Notes under the pieces: generated by a model | Told to the model about the DNA's origin: nothing | What the model saw: only the letters and a program-made list of their open reading frames with translations | Databases searched by the model: none | Shown here: positions 1-7,164 of the stretch, piece by piece | Layout of the letters: each line of letters begins with the position of its first letter | How positions within the stretch are numbered: position 1 is the stretch's first letter | Position numbers and translations under genes: made by a program | Assembly: GCA_022792755.1 (NCBI GenBank) | Contig: JAAWBP010000018.1 | Span: 1 to 16,963, forward strand | Length of the DNA: 16,963 bases | Reading direction: 5' to 3' | DNA from: Oscillospiraceae bacterium | Lineage (GTDB): Bacteria; Bacillota; Clostridia; Oscillospirales; Ruminococcaceae

Positions 1-13
1 AGCGCCAGCGAAA

Positions 14-73
14 AACAATGTTCTCGGGCACCCGTTCGAAATCTTTGATTTCGTTAACGGGTGAGGTTATTAT
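14..73 (+). repeat. Hairpin repeat unit 1 (intergenic array)
   Basis: The unit has an outer stem CACCCGTT (29-36) paired with AACGGGTG (56-63), a 2-nt bulge (54-55), an inner 7-bp stem CGAAATC (37-43) with GATTTCG (47-53), and a TTT loop. It is flanked by CAATGTTCTC on the left and GAGGTTATTAT on the right. The same flanks and architecture return at 218-276 with different but still complementary stems. No T-run follows directly, so it is not a plain intrinsic terminator. Confidence 0.7.
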
Positions 74-92
74 TACGAGCCGAAGGCGAGTA

Positions 93-153
93 ACAAGGTT
101 CCCTCAGCCGTCGCAGGCTCTGCCTGCGTTCACGGCGTGGGGTTCTTATACCA
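93..153 (+). repeat. Hairpin repeat unit 2, diverged
   Basis: The outer stem is GCCGT (107-111) with ACGGC (132-136), there is a 3-nt bulge on the 3' side (129-131), and the inner stem is CGCAGGC (112-118) with GCCTGCG (122-128), closed by a TCT loop. The flanks ACAAGGTTCCCTC and GTGGGGTTCTTATACCA are diverged versions of those of the units at 14-73 and 218-276. The stems share almost no bases with those units, yet bulge side, inner-stem length and 3-nt loop are kept. Confidence 0.6.
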
Positions 154-214
154 CAATTTCATTGCGCCTGGCGCAGTGCGCGGCAAAGCCGCAGGGCGTA
201 AGCCCAAATTGATG
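152..214 (+). repeat. Multi-hairpin element between repeat units
   Basis: CAATTT (154-159) pairs with AAATTG (206-211) and encloses three small hairpins: TGCGC-CTG-GCGCA (163-175), GCGGC-AAA-GCCGC (180-192) and GGGC-GTAA-GCCC (194-205). The last has a GNRA-type tetraloop. The layout suggests a four-way-junction-like fold if transcribed. It sits exactly between two of the simple hairpin units, so it may be part of a composite intergenic repeat. The folding was done by eye. Confidence 0.45.
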
Positions 215-217
215 ATA

Positions 218-276
218 CAATGTTCTCCGAAACACTCAAAATCTTTGATTTTGCAAGTGTTTCGTGAGGTTATTAT
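218..276 (+). repeat. Hairpin repeat unit 3
   Basis: The outer stem is CGAAACACT (228-236) with AGTGTTTCG (256-264), the bulge is CA (254-255), and the inner stem is CAAAATC (237-243) with GATTTTG (247-253) around a TTT loop. The flanks CAATGTTCTC and TGAGGTTATTATACCA match the unit at 14-73. Compared with that unit the outer stem is rewritten on both arms, which points to selection on pairing. It lies about 50 bp upstream of the promoter at 327-355. Confidence 0.7.
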
Positions 277-326
277 ACCATAGCATACCCATATTTTCAA
301 GTTTTATCGAACAAACGTTCCAAGGG

Positions 327-355
327 TTGATTTCACACAAAACGTGTGATATAAT
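327..355 (+). promoter_or_regulatory. Sigma-A type promoter of the sigma-like operon
   Basis: The -35 is TTGATT (327-332) and the -10 is a consensus TATAAT (350-355) with exactly 17 bp between them. Transcription should start near 362, about 38 nt before the first start codon. The whole spacer is a palindrome (see 333-349), so a bound protein would block RNA polymerase. Confidence 0.8.
333..349. promoter_or_regulatory. Operator-like palindrome 1, fills the promoter spacer
   Basis: The 17-bp sequence TCACACAAAACGTGTGA has 6-bp inverted arms, TCACAC and GTGTGA. It occupies precisely the spacer between -35 and -10. A second copy lies 33 bp downstream at 366-382. The regulator is unknown. Confidence 0.6.
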
Positions 356-365
356 AAAATTATAA

Positions 366-382
366 CTACACATTTCGTGTGA
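366..382. promoter_or_regulatory. Operator-like palindrome 2, in the 5' leader
   Basis: CTACACATTTCGTGTGA shares ACACA and CGTGTGA in register with the copy at 333-349. The centres are 33 bp apart, about three helical turns, so two dimers could sit on the same DNA face. It lies just after the predicted transcription start and ends before the ribosome binding site. Confidence 0.55.
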
Positions 383-399
383 ACAAAGGATGTGAAATC

Positions 400-603
400 A
401 TGACGTCAAAGCTCGTGGAAACCTATTACACCCTGACTGTTCTTCTGCGGGAAGAAATTGCAAAACTGCGCAGCTGTCAAAAACAGGAACCGGAACGGGA
501 GGAATACTACGAAGAAAAAATCTTGATTCTTTATGAAGAATACAACCGTCTTCTGAACGCTTGCTCTCTGTTTTACAACTGCTTCGGGGAGAAATCCATT
601 TGA
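400..603 (+). CDS. Small protein of unknown function, first gene of the sigma-like operon
   Basis: This encodes a 67-aa protein that I do not recognise. It is charged and mostly helical by composition, with a run of Glu, Arg, Lys and Tyr in residues 18-50 that could form a helical hairpin or short coiled coil, and two Cys near the C-terminus. It has no membrane segment and no obvious DNA-binding motif. ATG 400 is preferred because AAAGGA (385-390) sits 9 nt upstream; an in-frame GTG at 379 lies inside the second operator and has no ribosome binding site. Its TGA overlaps the TTG start of the next gene, so the two are probably translated together. Being coupled to a sigma-like protein, it could modulate that protein; this is inference from position only. 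Confidence 0.65.
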   Translation: MTSKLVETYYTLTVLLREEIAKLRSCQKQEPEREEYYEEKILILYEEYNRLLNACSLFYNCFGEKSI

Positions 604-902
604 GCCGAAAAGTTTCTCTCGATCAGCTTGGCTACGTCTTCGATCAGGACCGTCTTTATCCCTTGGAAGAGAATTCTGGGAACGACCTTCAGCTGGAGCA
701 ACTCAAAAAAGCGCTGAGCCAGGTTATCCGCAGTCGGCTGACCGCACGGCAGCGGGAAACGCTCTATCTTTACTACTACGAAAAAAAGAAGATCACCGAA
801 ATCGCCACGTTGCAAAAGGTCAATAAATCTACCGTTTCACGCACCCTGGCCCGCGCGCGCATCAACATCAAACGCTATCTGGAATTTTACAGCCTGCGGT
901 AA
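600..902 (+). CDS. Sigma-70 region 4-like DNA-binding protein
   Basis: This encodes a 100-aa protein whose C-terminal half matches sigma-70 region 4. It reads LTARQRETLYLYYYEKKKIT and then a helix-turn-helix with KVNKSTVSRTLARARINIKR. Regions 2 and 3 are absent, so it cannot by itself contact the -10 element like a full sigma factor. The first 30 residues are acidic and unassigned. The start is placed at TTG 600 because GGGGAG (588-593) lies 6 nt upstream and TTG overlaps the upstream TGA (TTGA); an in-frame ATG at 561 lies inside the preceding gene. It may act as a transcriptional activator, an alternative sigma subunit working with a partner, or an autoregulator of the double-operator promoter. 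The family assignment is firm at the HTH level; the role is not known. Confidence 0.75.
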   Translation: MSRKVSLDQLGYVFDQDRLYPLEENSGNDLQLEQLKKALSQVIRSRLTARQRETLYLYYYEKKKITEIATLQKVNKSTVSRTLARARINIKRYLEFYSLR

Positions 903-1014
903 GCGCCGCCGTGGTCAATCAGGGCCGAAGCGCAGCTGTGATGGGGAGCATCTTTGCAGTTAATCCTTTTTCGGCCTTTGCCTTAAAGATGAATCGTCAT
1001 AAGCTAAAATGAAG

Positions 1015-1054
1015 CAGGCCGCCGGCTATTAAGCTGACGGCCTGTTTTATTATC
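1015..1054. terminator. Terminator between convergent operons
   Basis: A 13-nt arm at 1015-1027 (CAGGCCGCCGGCT) pairs with 1032-1044 (AGCTGACGGCCTG), with one mismatch and one G-U pair, and is followed by TTTTATTAT on the plus strand. It follows the sigma-like gene and abuts the stop codon of the minus-strand SpoIID-like gene at 1053. It clearly serves plus-strand transcripts; its use by the minus strand is less certain, because an A-run is weak on the other side. The preceding stretch 903-1014 shows no gene. Confidence 0.75.
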
Positions 1055-2258
1055 ATCGGATGGTCACACCGGTATAGTAATGGGTCAAAATCTGCTGATA
1101 GCTGTACCCTTCCTTGACCGCATAATAATGCGCACCCCATTGGCTCATCCCCACTCCATGGCCATACCCATAGGTGGTAAAGACGATCTGATCCCCATTG
1201 ACGGAAACATCGAATTTCGCGCTTTTCAGCGCCGGGAGCCCTGACTGCCGGAGGATAATCGTCTGGACATACCGCCCGGTGATCTTATAGGTCTTTCCGT
1301 TGTATGTAAAGGTGCTCTGCCCGCCTATGGTCATATCGCCGTTATAACCCCCTGCGGTGTGAGAAACGACTTTAAACCAATCCTCGGGATTTCCAGCAAG
1401 CTCGATCCCCGCGTTCTGTTTGACCATATTCCGCACCTGTTCGACCGTATAAACCGTTTGGCTGCCCCAGTTCGGATCATGGGAATCATGCGCGCTTTCG
1501 ACCGAAACCAGGTAAGGCAGATACCCGCCCCAGACATCGGCGGAGGACTCTGTCCGCCCCGCTGTCGAAGCACAGTAGGTGGCGTCGATCACCCGGCCGT
1601 TGTAATAGATCATCTGGCTCGACACCGACTCGACCAGCGACTGGATTCGCGCCGAAGGGGCTCTGACATATACCACCGGTGCTTTCCCGATGCTGTTCTG
1701 ATACTTGATGTAGCTGTGGGTCGCGACCGCCTGCGCCTTGAGCGCCTCATCGTCCATTCTGCCGTCCATCTCCATGGCGACGATCCGCGGGAGGATGTCG
1801 TTCACCGCATACGCGCCTACCGACGGTTCGCTCGAAATTTTTACGATCAGCGTCTCTCCGGTGGGGACATCCTCCCCCGAAGAGGTGGGAGTACTCGACG
1901 AGGAAGGAGGAGGGGCAACGGACGACGGGATCGACACGGTGGAAGATCCCGGTTCGGCGATCGGGGGCGGCGCAGTAACCGACGACGGCGGTGCAGAAGA
2001 AGACGCGGAAGAGGAGACGGAAGAATCCGGCTCGCTGCTCTGTGAAGAGCTCTCGGTCGTCTCATCGGAGGAACTGCTCAAAAAGCTGTCCGGGATATCG
2101 ACCACTTCATTTTCCACCATCCCGAGCTGCCCGGAAGAGGATTGATGATCGGGGGGGTTGACGATCGAAACCGACCCCGCGGCAAAATAGGACGTCACCG
2201 TAAAGGCGGAAAGAAGCACCGTTCCCGCCATCACACACGCCAGCAATTTGCGCAGCAA
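1053..2258 (-). CDS. SpoIID/LytB-domain protein with Ser/Pro-rich linker
   Basis: A 401-aa predicted membrane-anchored cell-wall protein. Residues 4-27 form an N-terminal hydrophobic segment. Residues about 60-128 are a low-complexity Ser/Pro/Thr spacer, and residues about 144-401 are a SpoIID domain. The family signature VAMEM...DEALKAQAVATHSYI is at 160-184; Glu163 is the likely equivalent of the catalytic glutamate of B. subtilis SpoIID, which cleaves denuded glycan strands during engulfment. The start is TTG at 2258, preceded by AAAGGGGAGAGG; reading further upstream would run into the sortase gene. It lies 43 nt downstream of a class B sortase rather than next to spoIIQ or spoIIR, so it may be a paralogue of true SpoIID. 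It has no sorting signal at its C-terminus. The domain is confident; the exact role is not. Confidence 0.85.
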   Translation of the reverse strand: MLRKLLACVMAGTVLLSAFTVTSYFAAGSVSIVNPPDHQSSSGQLGMVENEVVDIPDSFLSSSSDETTESSSQSSEPDSSVSSSASSSAPPSSVTAPPPIAEPGSSTVSIPSSVAPPPSSSSTPTSSGEDVPTGETLIVKISSEPSVGAYAVNDILPRIVAMEMDGRMDDEALKAQAVATHSYIKYQNSIGKAPVVYVRAPSARIQSLVESVSSQMIYYNGRVIDATYCASTAGRTESSADVWGGYLPYLVSVESAHDSHDPNWGSQTVYTVEQVRNMVKQNAGIELAGNPEDWFKVVSHTAGGYNGDMTIGGQSTFTYNGKTYKITGRYVQTIILRQSGLPALKSAKFDVSVNGDQIVFTTYGYGHGVGMSQWGAHYYAVKEGYSYQQILTHYYTGVTIR

Positions 2259-2301
2259 TTCCCTCTCCCCTTTCTTAAAACAACCCGGTTTTCCCTGAAA
2301 A

Positions 2302-3321
2302 TCAGGGTGCATAAAAAACATAATTTTCATCCCAGGGGCGGTAAACTCCGCCCAGCTTATCGATATAATTCTGGGGCAGGTACTGGCTGGAGTTGGCCCT
2401 TGCGGCCGACACATCCACCTGTGCGCTCTCACCCGGGCGGACCATCCTGGCCAGCAAGACCAGCCGGCTGTCGTCAAAGCTGTTATCGCAGGTCGACAGC
2501 ATCAAAAGCCGGTCGCCGGAACGGACATCCACCCCGGTGGTAAAGAAAGAGCGCTGCATGGCCTTGTTGAGCTGAGAAAAAAATTCCGCTTCGCTTTTGC
2601 TTCCATACCATGTATGATACGCAAAGGAATCGTCGAGCCCCATATCGGCGTTTGTAAAAAACAAACCGAGGATTTTCCAGTCGTAGTCGGCATAAACCGT
2701 GTTGAAGCTGACCACCGGGTGTTCCTTGTAATACGCCACATCCTTGTAACGGACGAGATCGTGGAACATCCGCCCGCTGTTGAGGTTATGCCCGTAGACG
2801 ATCAGATTTTCGGACATGGAATCCACAGAAAAATCGCAGCTGCAATCTAAAAAAGGCGCGCCCGCACTGCTGTAACCGTCATAGAAGGTGTGGTGGAGGT
2901 AATAATCGTTGTCGGCCGCCTGGACGACCGGGTAGTCGATCCCCGTCCCGTCAATCTTCAGCCAGCCGCAGATTTTCTGGTTGATCTGGTACAGGGCGCT
3001 GAACTGTTCCCGATAGCCCGCAGGAAGCGGGAGGAGCTCCTCTGCAGGCGGCAGATCGGAAGAAACGGCGCTGCCGTTTTCACCCATCAGGCTTTTGATG
3101 CTCGAATACTCCTCGTTCACCATAAAATCCTTGATGTAATAATCCGCCAAAAGCCAGCCGCTTACCACAAATGCGGCCGCGCAGACCAAAAAGACCAGCT
3201 TTGTGACAACGGTTTTTACCCTGTCCCCTTTCCAGGGGAACAGCCATTTCAAAACACGCAGAAGAAGAGGCAGCCTATTGCCCTCCTGCCCCGAAGCCGC
3301 TTCGGTTCGATTCAGATCCAC
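2302..3321 (-). CDS. srtB: Class B sortase
   Basis: A 339-aa membrane transpeptidase that cleaves a C-terminal sorting signal and joins the protein to peptidoglycan or another acceptor. A cytoplasmic tail (1-37) is followed by a membrane anchor (about 38-60) and the sortase barrel (about 105-335). The catalytic triad is visible: His178 in IVYGHN, Cys278 in LSTCDN, and Arg286 in SRLVLLAR. The eight-residue Cys-Arg spacing and helical insertion (FFSQLNKAMQRSFF) fit class B. The start is GTG 3321 with GGGAGGAG seven nt upstream. It is 15 nt after cinA and 43 nt before the SpoIID-like gene. At 339 aa it is longer than most SrtB, mainly at the N-terminus. No protein with a sorting signal was found in the window, so its substrate is unknown. 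The symbol is used for the class, not for a proven orthologue. Confidence 0.9.
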   Translation of the reverse strand: MDLNRTEAASGQEGNRLPLLLRVLKWLFPWKGDRVKTVVTKLVFLVCAAAFVVSGWLLADYYIKDFMVNEEYSSIKSLMGENGSAVSSDLPPAEELLPLPAGYREQFSALYQINQKICGWLKIDGTGIDYPVVQAADNDYYLHHTFYDGYSSAGAPFLDCSCDFSVDSMSENLIVYGHNLNSGRMFHDLVRYKDVAYYKEHPVVSFNTVYADYDWKILGLFFTNADMGLDDSFAYHTWYGSKSEAEFFSQLNKAMQRSFFTTGVDVRSGDRLLMLSTCDNSFDDSRLVLLARMVRPGESAQVDVSAARANSSQYLPQNYIDKLGGVYRPWDENYVFYAP

Positions 3322-3336
3322 AGGCGCGCTCCTCCC

Positions 3337-4584
3337 TCACAGCAGCAGCCGGCGAACCATGTCGAGCGCATTCATCGCAGACGCCATCCTGATTTGCTCC
3401 CGCTCGTTTTTCCGCCCGTAGCCGAGGCGGAACCGCTTTGTTTGGGTTTCCCCCATCTTGGACGCCACCGAAATATAGACGGTACCGACCGGCTTTTCCT
3501 CACTGCCGCCGCCAGGCCCGGCAATCCCGGTGATGCCGACGCCGATATCGGCGCCGCTCAGCCGCAGAACGCCCTCCGCCATAGCGGCCGCCACCTGCTC
3601 GCTGACCGCGCCGTACCGCTCCAGCAGCTCCTGCGGCACGTGGAGCAGCTCGTGCTTGATCCGGTTGGCATAGCTGACAACTCCGCATTCGAACACCTCG
3701 GACGAACCGGGGATCGAGGTGATTTTTTGAGCGAGAAGCCCGCCGGTGCAGCTTTCCGCCGTGGCAACCTTGAGCCCCTTTTCCCGGAGCAGCGGCACCA
3801 CGACCTCCTCGAGGCTGCCGACGTCTTCGCCGTAAACAGTATCCCCCAAAATCGAATAGAGCTCATCGACAACCGGCTGGAGCATTTCGGCCGCTTTCTC
3901 CTCCGTATCCGCTTTGGCGGTCAGCCGAACCAGCACCTCGCTCTGCTTTGCATAGAGCGCCGCGGTGGGGTTTTCCCCCGCCAGCATCGCCCCAAGCTTC
4001 ACCTCCGCCAGAGACTCTCCGACCCCGAACACCCGAAAGCTGCGGGAAACCAGTACCGCATCGGAGAAACCGGACAGATAGGGATACGCCTGTTCTTCAA
4101 ACATCGGGACCAGCTCGCTCGGCGGCCCCGGGAGGAGCAGGACGACCTTCCCGTCCTTTTCAACCGCCATCCCGGGCGCCGTCCCACGGTCGTTCTGAAA
4201 AATCACGGCACCGTCCGGCACCATCGACTGTTTGATGTTGTTGTCGGTCATTTCACGCCCGATCCGCTCAAAAAAGGCGCTCATCCGCCGGAGCGCTTCG
4301 GCGTCCTGATGGAGCGGGAGGCCGAGCACCTCACAGACCGTCTCTTTGGTCAGATCGTCCTCCGTCGGCCCGAGGCCGCCCGAGAGGATGACGATATCGC
4401 TCCGCCCGACCGCCTGCTCGATGACAAAACGGAGACGGGCAGGATTGTCCCCCACGCTCGTGTGGTAAAAAACGTTGATCCCAAGCTGTGCAAGCTTCTG
4501 GGAGAGGTATTGTGAATGGGTGTTGACAATATCCCCCAGGATGATTTCGGTGCCGACTGCGATCAGCTCCGCATTTTTACTCAT
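3337..4584 (-). CDS. cinA: CinA, competence/damage-inducible protein (NMN deamidase type)
   Basis: A 415-aa two-domain CinA of the usual full length. The N-terminal molybdopterin-binding-like (COG1058) domain covers about 1-170 with SGGLGPTEDD at 68-77. This domain type is linked to nucleotide pyrophosphatase activity in characterised members. The C-terminal amidase domain starts near 265 with VATAESCTGG (273-282) and ends with GITGIAGPGGG. That domain hydrolyses nicotinamide mononucleotide to nicotinate mononucleotide for NAD salvage in characterised homologues. ATG 4584 is preceded by GAAAGAGGGAG. It follows thiI by 14 nt and precedes the sortase by 15 nt, so it is surely cotranscribed. In many Firmicutes cinA sits next to recA; here it does not. 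Confidence 0.95.
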   Translation of the reverse strand: MSKNAELIAVGTEIILGDIVNTHSQYLSQKLAQLGINVFYHTSVGDNPARLRFVIEQAVGRSDIVILSGGLGPTEDDLTKETVCEVLGLPLHQDAEALRRMSAFFERIGREMTDNNIKQSMVPDGAVIFQNDRGTAPGMAVEKDGKVVLLLPGPPSELVPMFEEQAYPYLSGFSDAVLVSRSFRVFGVGESLAEVKLGAMLAGENPTAALYAKQSEVLVRLTAKADTEEKAAEMLQPVVDELYSILGDTVYGEDVGSLEEVVVPLLREKGLKVATAESCTGGLLAQKITSIPGSSEVFECGVVSYANRIKHELLHVPQELLERYGAVSEQVAAAMAEGVLRLSGADIGVGITGIAGPGGGSEEKPVGTVYISVASKMGETQTKRFRLGYGRKNEREQIRMASAMNALDMVRRLLL

Positions 4585-4598
4585 AAGTCTCCCTCTTT

Positions 4599-5777
4599 CT
4601 ATCGGTTCATATCGATTCTTTTCAGCCGGATGCCTTCGACCGCCCTTTCGAGCAGCGGCTCAAAGTCGTAGAGCGCCTCGGCTTCGAGGATCTGCGAGAG
4701 CTGCGGCCTCGTTTTCGGGTGCTTCGGCGTAAAGACGGTGCAGCAGTCTTCGTAAGGCTGGATCGATGTTTCAAAGGTGTCGATCTTCCTGGAAACCTCG
4801 ATAATCTCGTTTTTGTCCATCCCGATCAAGGGGCGAAAAACCGGCATATCGCAGACGGCGTCGGTGCAGGCGAGCGCCCCGATGGTCTGGCTCGCAACCT
4901 GGCCGACGCTTTCCCCGGTGATCAGCGCCTGCATCCCGTTTTCCTTCGCGAGCCGCAGGGCGATCTTCATCATCATCCGCCGCATGATCAAGGTGAAAAG
5001 CTCCTCCGGGCAGTTTTTCCGGATTTCCTCCTGAATTTCGGTGAATGGGACGATATAGAGCGGGATCCTCCCCATATATTCACACATCTTTTCGCAGAGG
5101 TTTTCGACCTTCTGGAGGGCGCGGTCGCTGGTATAGGGCGGCGAGATAAAGTGAACCGCCGAAACCTCGATCCCCCGTTTGGCCATCATATAGCCGGCGA
5201 CCGGGCTGTCGATCCCACCCGAGATCAGCAAAAGCGCTTTCCCGCTCGACCCGATCGGCATCCCGCCCGCGCCCTCATGCTTTTTGGCATGGATATAGGC
5301 GCCGAAGTCACGGATCTCCACCGTGACGATCACATCCGGATTCTGGACATTCACCTTCAGGTTGTGGAAGCGGGACAGCAGGATGCCGCCGAGCTGTGCG
5401 CAGAGCTCGGGGGACGTCATGGGAAAGCTCTTGTCCGCCCGCTTCGCCTCGACCTTAAACGTATGTACTAAGGGAAGCAGATCGCTCAAGTATTCCACTG
5501 CTCCCTCCGCGATTTTGTCAAAGCGCTTTTCGGTCATCCGCGCTTTGGACAGGGCGGCGATGCCGAAAACCTTTTTCAGCCGCTCCAGCGCCTCGTCGGC
5601 ATCGTAATCGTCCGCGGCCGGCTTGACGTAGATGGTGGACTGGGCCTTTTGGATCGTCACCTTTCCCAAGTCCTCGATCCGCCGCCGGATGTTTTTAACC
5701 AGGATATTTTCAAAGGTCGATTTGTTCAAGCCCTTAAGCGCGATCTCGCCGTCTTTTATCAGTAAAATTTCCCTCAT
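4599..5777 (-). CDS. thiI: ThiI, tRNA 4-thiouridine synthase
   Basis: A 392-aa enzyme that adenylates uridine 8 of tRNA and replaces oxygen with sulfur. It has an N-terminal ferredoxin-like part (1-60), a THUMP RNA-binding domain (about 60-165), and an ATP pyrophosphatase domain with the PP-loop SGGIDSP at 186-192. A Cys pair at 345-346 precedes VFTPKHPKTRP, where the family keeps a functional cysteine. It lacks the C-terminal rhodanese domain of the E. coli enzyme, as is normal in Firmicutes, so sulfur should come directly from a dedicated desulfurase. That enzyme is encoded just upstream (5875-7029). The start has GGAGG five nt before ATG. The 97-nt gap upstream contains a TATAAT on the minus strand but no convincing -35. 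Confidence 0.95.
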   Translation of the reverse strand: MREILLIKDGEIALKGLNKSTFENILVKNIRRRIEDLGKVTIQKAQSTIYVKPAADDYDADEALERLKKVFGIAALSKARMTEKRFDKIAEGAVEYLSDLLPLVHTFKVEAKRADKSFPMTSPELCAQLGGILLSRFHNLKVNVQNPDVIVTVEIRDFGAYIHAKKHEGAGGMPIGSSGKALLLISGGIDSPVAGYMMAKRGIEVSAVHFISPPYTSDRALQKVENLCEKMCEYMGRIPLYIVPFTEIQEEIRKNCPEELFTLIMRRMMMKIALRLAKENGMQALITGESVGQVASQTIGALACTDAVCDMPVFRPLIGMDKNEIIEVSRKIDTFETSIQPYEDCCTVFTPKHPKTRPQLSQILEAEALYDFEPLLERAVEGIRLKRIDMNR

Positions 5778-5874
5778 TAAATCCTCCGCTGCTGATAATT
5801 ATAAAATGAATTCTCCTCTGCGCCCTTTGGCGACGGAACATCTCAAATGAAAGAGCCAAACAAAATCGCTCGCA

Positions 5875-7029
5875 TCAGTTTGTGCGGATCAGGCTGGACA
5901 AGCCTTCCCTCAGGCCGTCTGCCAGCCGGGCGATGTCCTCCCGCTCCGTGTAAGCCCCGAAGCTGACCCGCAGTGCCGTGTCGGCGCGGGCATCCGAGAG
6001 GCCGAGCGCATCCAGGACGTGGCTCTTCGCCCCTTTCGCACAGGCGGAACCGCTGGAAACGAAAACGCCCCTGCTTTCGAGGAAGTGGAGCATGATCTCG
6101 GAGCGGATCCCTTTGACAGAAAAATTCGTAATATAAGGGACGCCGCCCGCCGGGGAGTTGACGGAAACCTCGGGGATTTCCTCAAGCCGCCTGAACAGCT
6201 CCCCTTGCAGGGCTTCAAAGCGGGAGAGCAGCTCCTTCTGCTGGGGAAGATACCAGTTGACCGCCGCCGCAAAAGCCGCAATCAGCGGCACGCTCTCCGT
6301 CCCCGGGCGGATCCCTTTTTCCTGCCCGCCACCAAACAGCAGGGGAGACACTTTGACGCCCTTTCTGATATAGAGCGCCCCCACCCCTTTCGGGGCGTAC
6401 AGCTTATGCCCACTGACACTGAGAAGGTCTGGGGCGGCGGTGCGGATCGAAAAGGGGAGTTTGAAAGCACCCTGCACCGCGTCGATGTGGATCAAGGTAT
6501 CAGGGTTTTTCCGCCGCACCGCCCGGATGATTTCCTCCACCGGGTAACGCGTCCCCACCTCGTTGTTGACGAGCATGACCGAGATGAGGGCGGTGCGGTC
6601 GTCCACCGCGTCGAAAAACTGCTCGGCGCGATAGCTGCCGGTTTCGTCCGGCGCCAGGAAAACCGTTTCATACCCCCGCTTTTGCAACTCGGCAAACGGG
6701 CCCAACACCGCGGCGTGCTCCACCATCGTTGTTATGATCCTCTTCCCTTTCCGGGGATTTGCCGCAAGGCTTCCGAAAATGGCGATGTTGTTGCTCTCCG
6801 TCGCAGAGCCGGTGAAAAACAGGCTTTGCTCCTCGCAGCCAAGTGCTTTTGCAAGGGTGCGGCGGGCGGCGGACACGATATTTTCAGCCTCCATACCGAG
6901 CCGGTAAAGGGAGGACGGGTTTCCAAAATCCCGGTTCATCGCGTCCAGGCAGGCTTCCGCAGCGGCGGCGCAGACCGGCGTGGTCGCGCTGTAATCCAAA
7001 TAGCTTTCGGTCAATCCATTCCACTCCAT
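5875..7029 (-). CDS. Cysteine desulfurase, NifS/IscS family (ThiI partner)
   Basis: A 384-aa PLP enzyme that converts cysteine to alanine and carries the sulfur as a persulfide. Visible landmarks are DYSATTPV at 12-19, His105 in VEHAAV, Asp183 in HIDAVQ, the PLP lysine Lys209 in SVSGHK, and the active-site Cys330 in SSGSACAKG. The start is ATG 7029, with GGGAG nine nt upstream; an ATG nine nt earlier has the ribosome site too close, and a longer reading runs into the divergent ypeB region. Its place directly before thiI matches the nifZ-thiI pair of B. subtilis, so tRNA thiolation is the most likely role rather than general Fe-S assembly. No iscU or other cluster scaffold gene is nearby. Confidence 0.93.
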   Translation of the reverse strand: MEWNGLTESYLDYSATTPVCAAAAEACLDAMNRDFGNPSSLYRLGMEAENIVSAARRTLAKALGCEEQSLFFTGSATESNNIAIFGSLAANPRKGKRIITTMVEHAAVLGPFAELQKRGYETVFLAPDETGSYRAEQFFDAVDDRTALISVMLVNNEVGTRYPVEEIIRAVRRKNPDTLIHIDAVQGAFKLPFSIRTAAPDLLSVSGHKLYAPKGVGALYIRKGVKVSPLLFGGGQEKGIRPGTESVPLIAAFAAAVNWYLPQQKELLSRFEALQGELFRRLEEIPEVSVNSPAGGVPYITNFSVKGIRSEIMLHFLESRGVFVSSGSACAKGAKSHVLDALGLSDARADTALRVSFGAYTEREDIARLADGLREGLSSLIRTN

Positions 7030-7164
7030 GCGTTTCATCTCCCAACAGTATACTACATTTTCCGGACAAAATCCAGTTTTGCCGCAGCCCGGATAAATAA
7101 ACTTTTTTCGGAAAAAATACCATAAACCTATGAAATCATCATACCCGAAAGGCGGAATTTTATT

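Noticed and set aside
18..212. 64-codon open frame across the hairpin array
   Set aside because: It runs through repeated hairpins, has no ribosome site, and the covarying stems explain the sequence better.
2890..4515. 541-codon plus-strand open frame opposite srtB and cinA
   Set aside because: It is antisense to two strongly recognised genes, has His/Arg/Pro-rich composition typical of a GC-rich shadow frame, and matches no family.
7046..7051. TATACT on the minus strand as -10 for the desulfurase operon
   Set aside because: The RNA would start within the ribosome binding site and no -35 with normal spacing is present.
6019..7125. 368-codon plus-strand open frame opposite the cysteine desulfurase
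   Set aside because: It is an antisense shadow; the minus-strand frame has all catalytic residues of the desulfurase.
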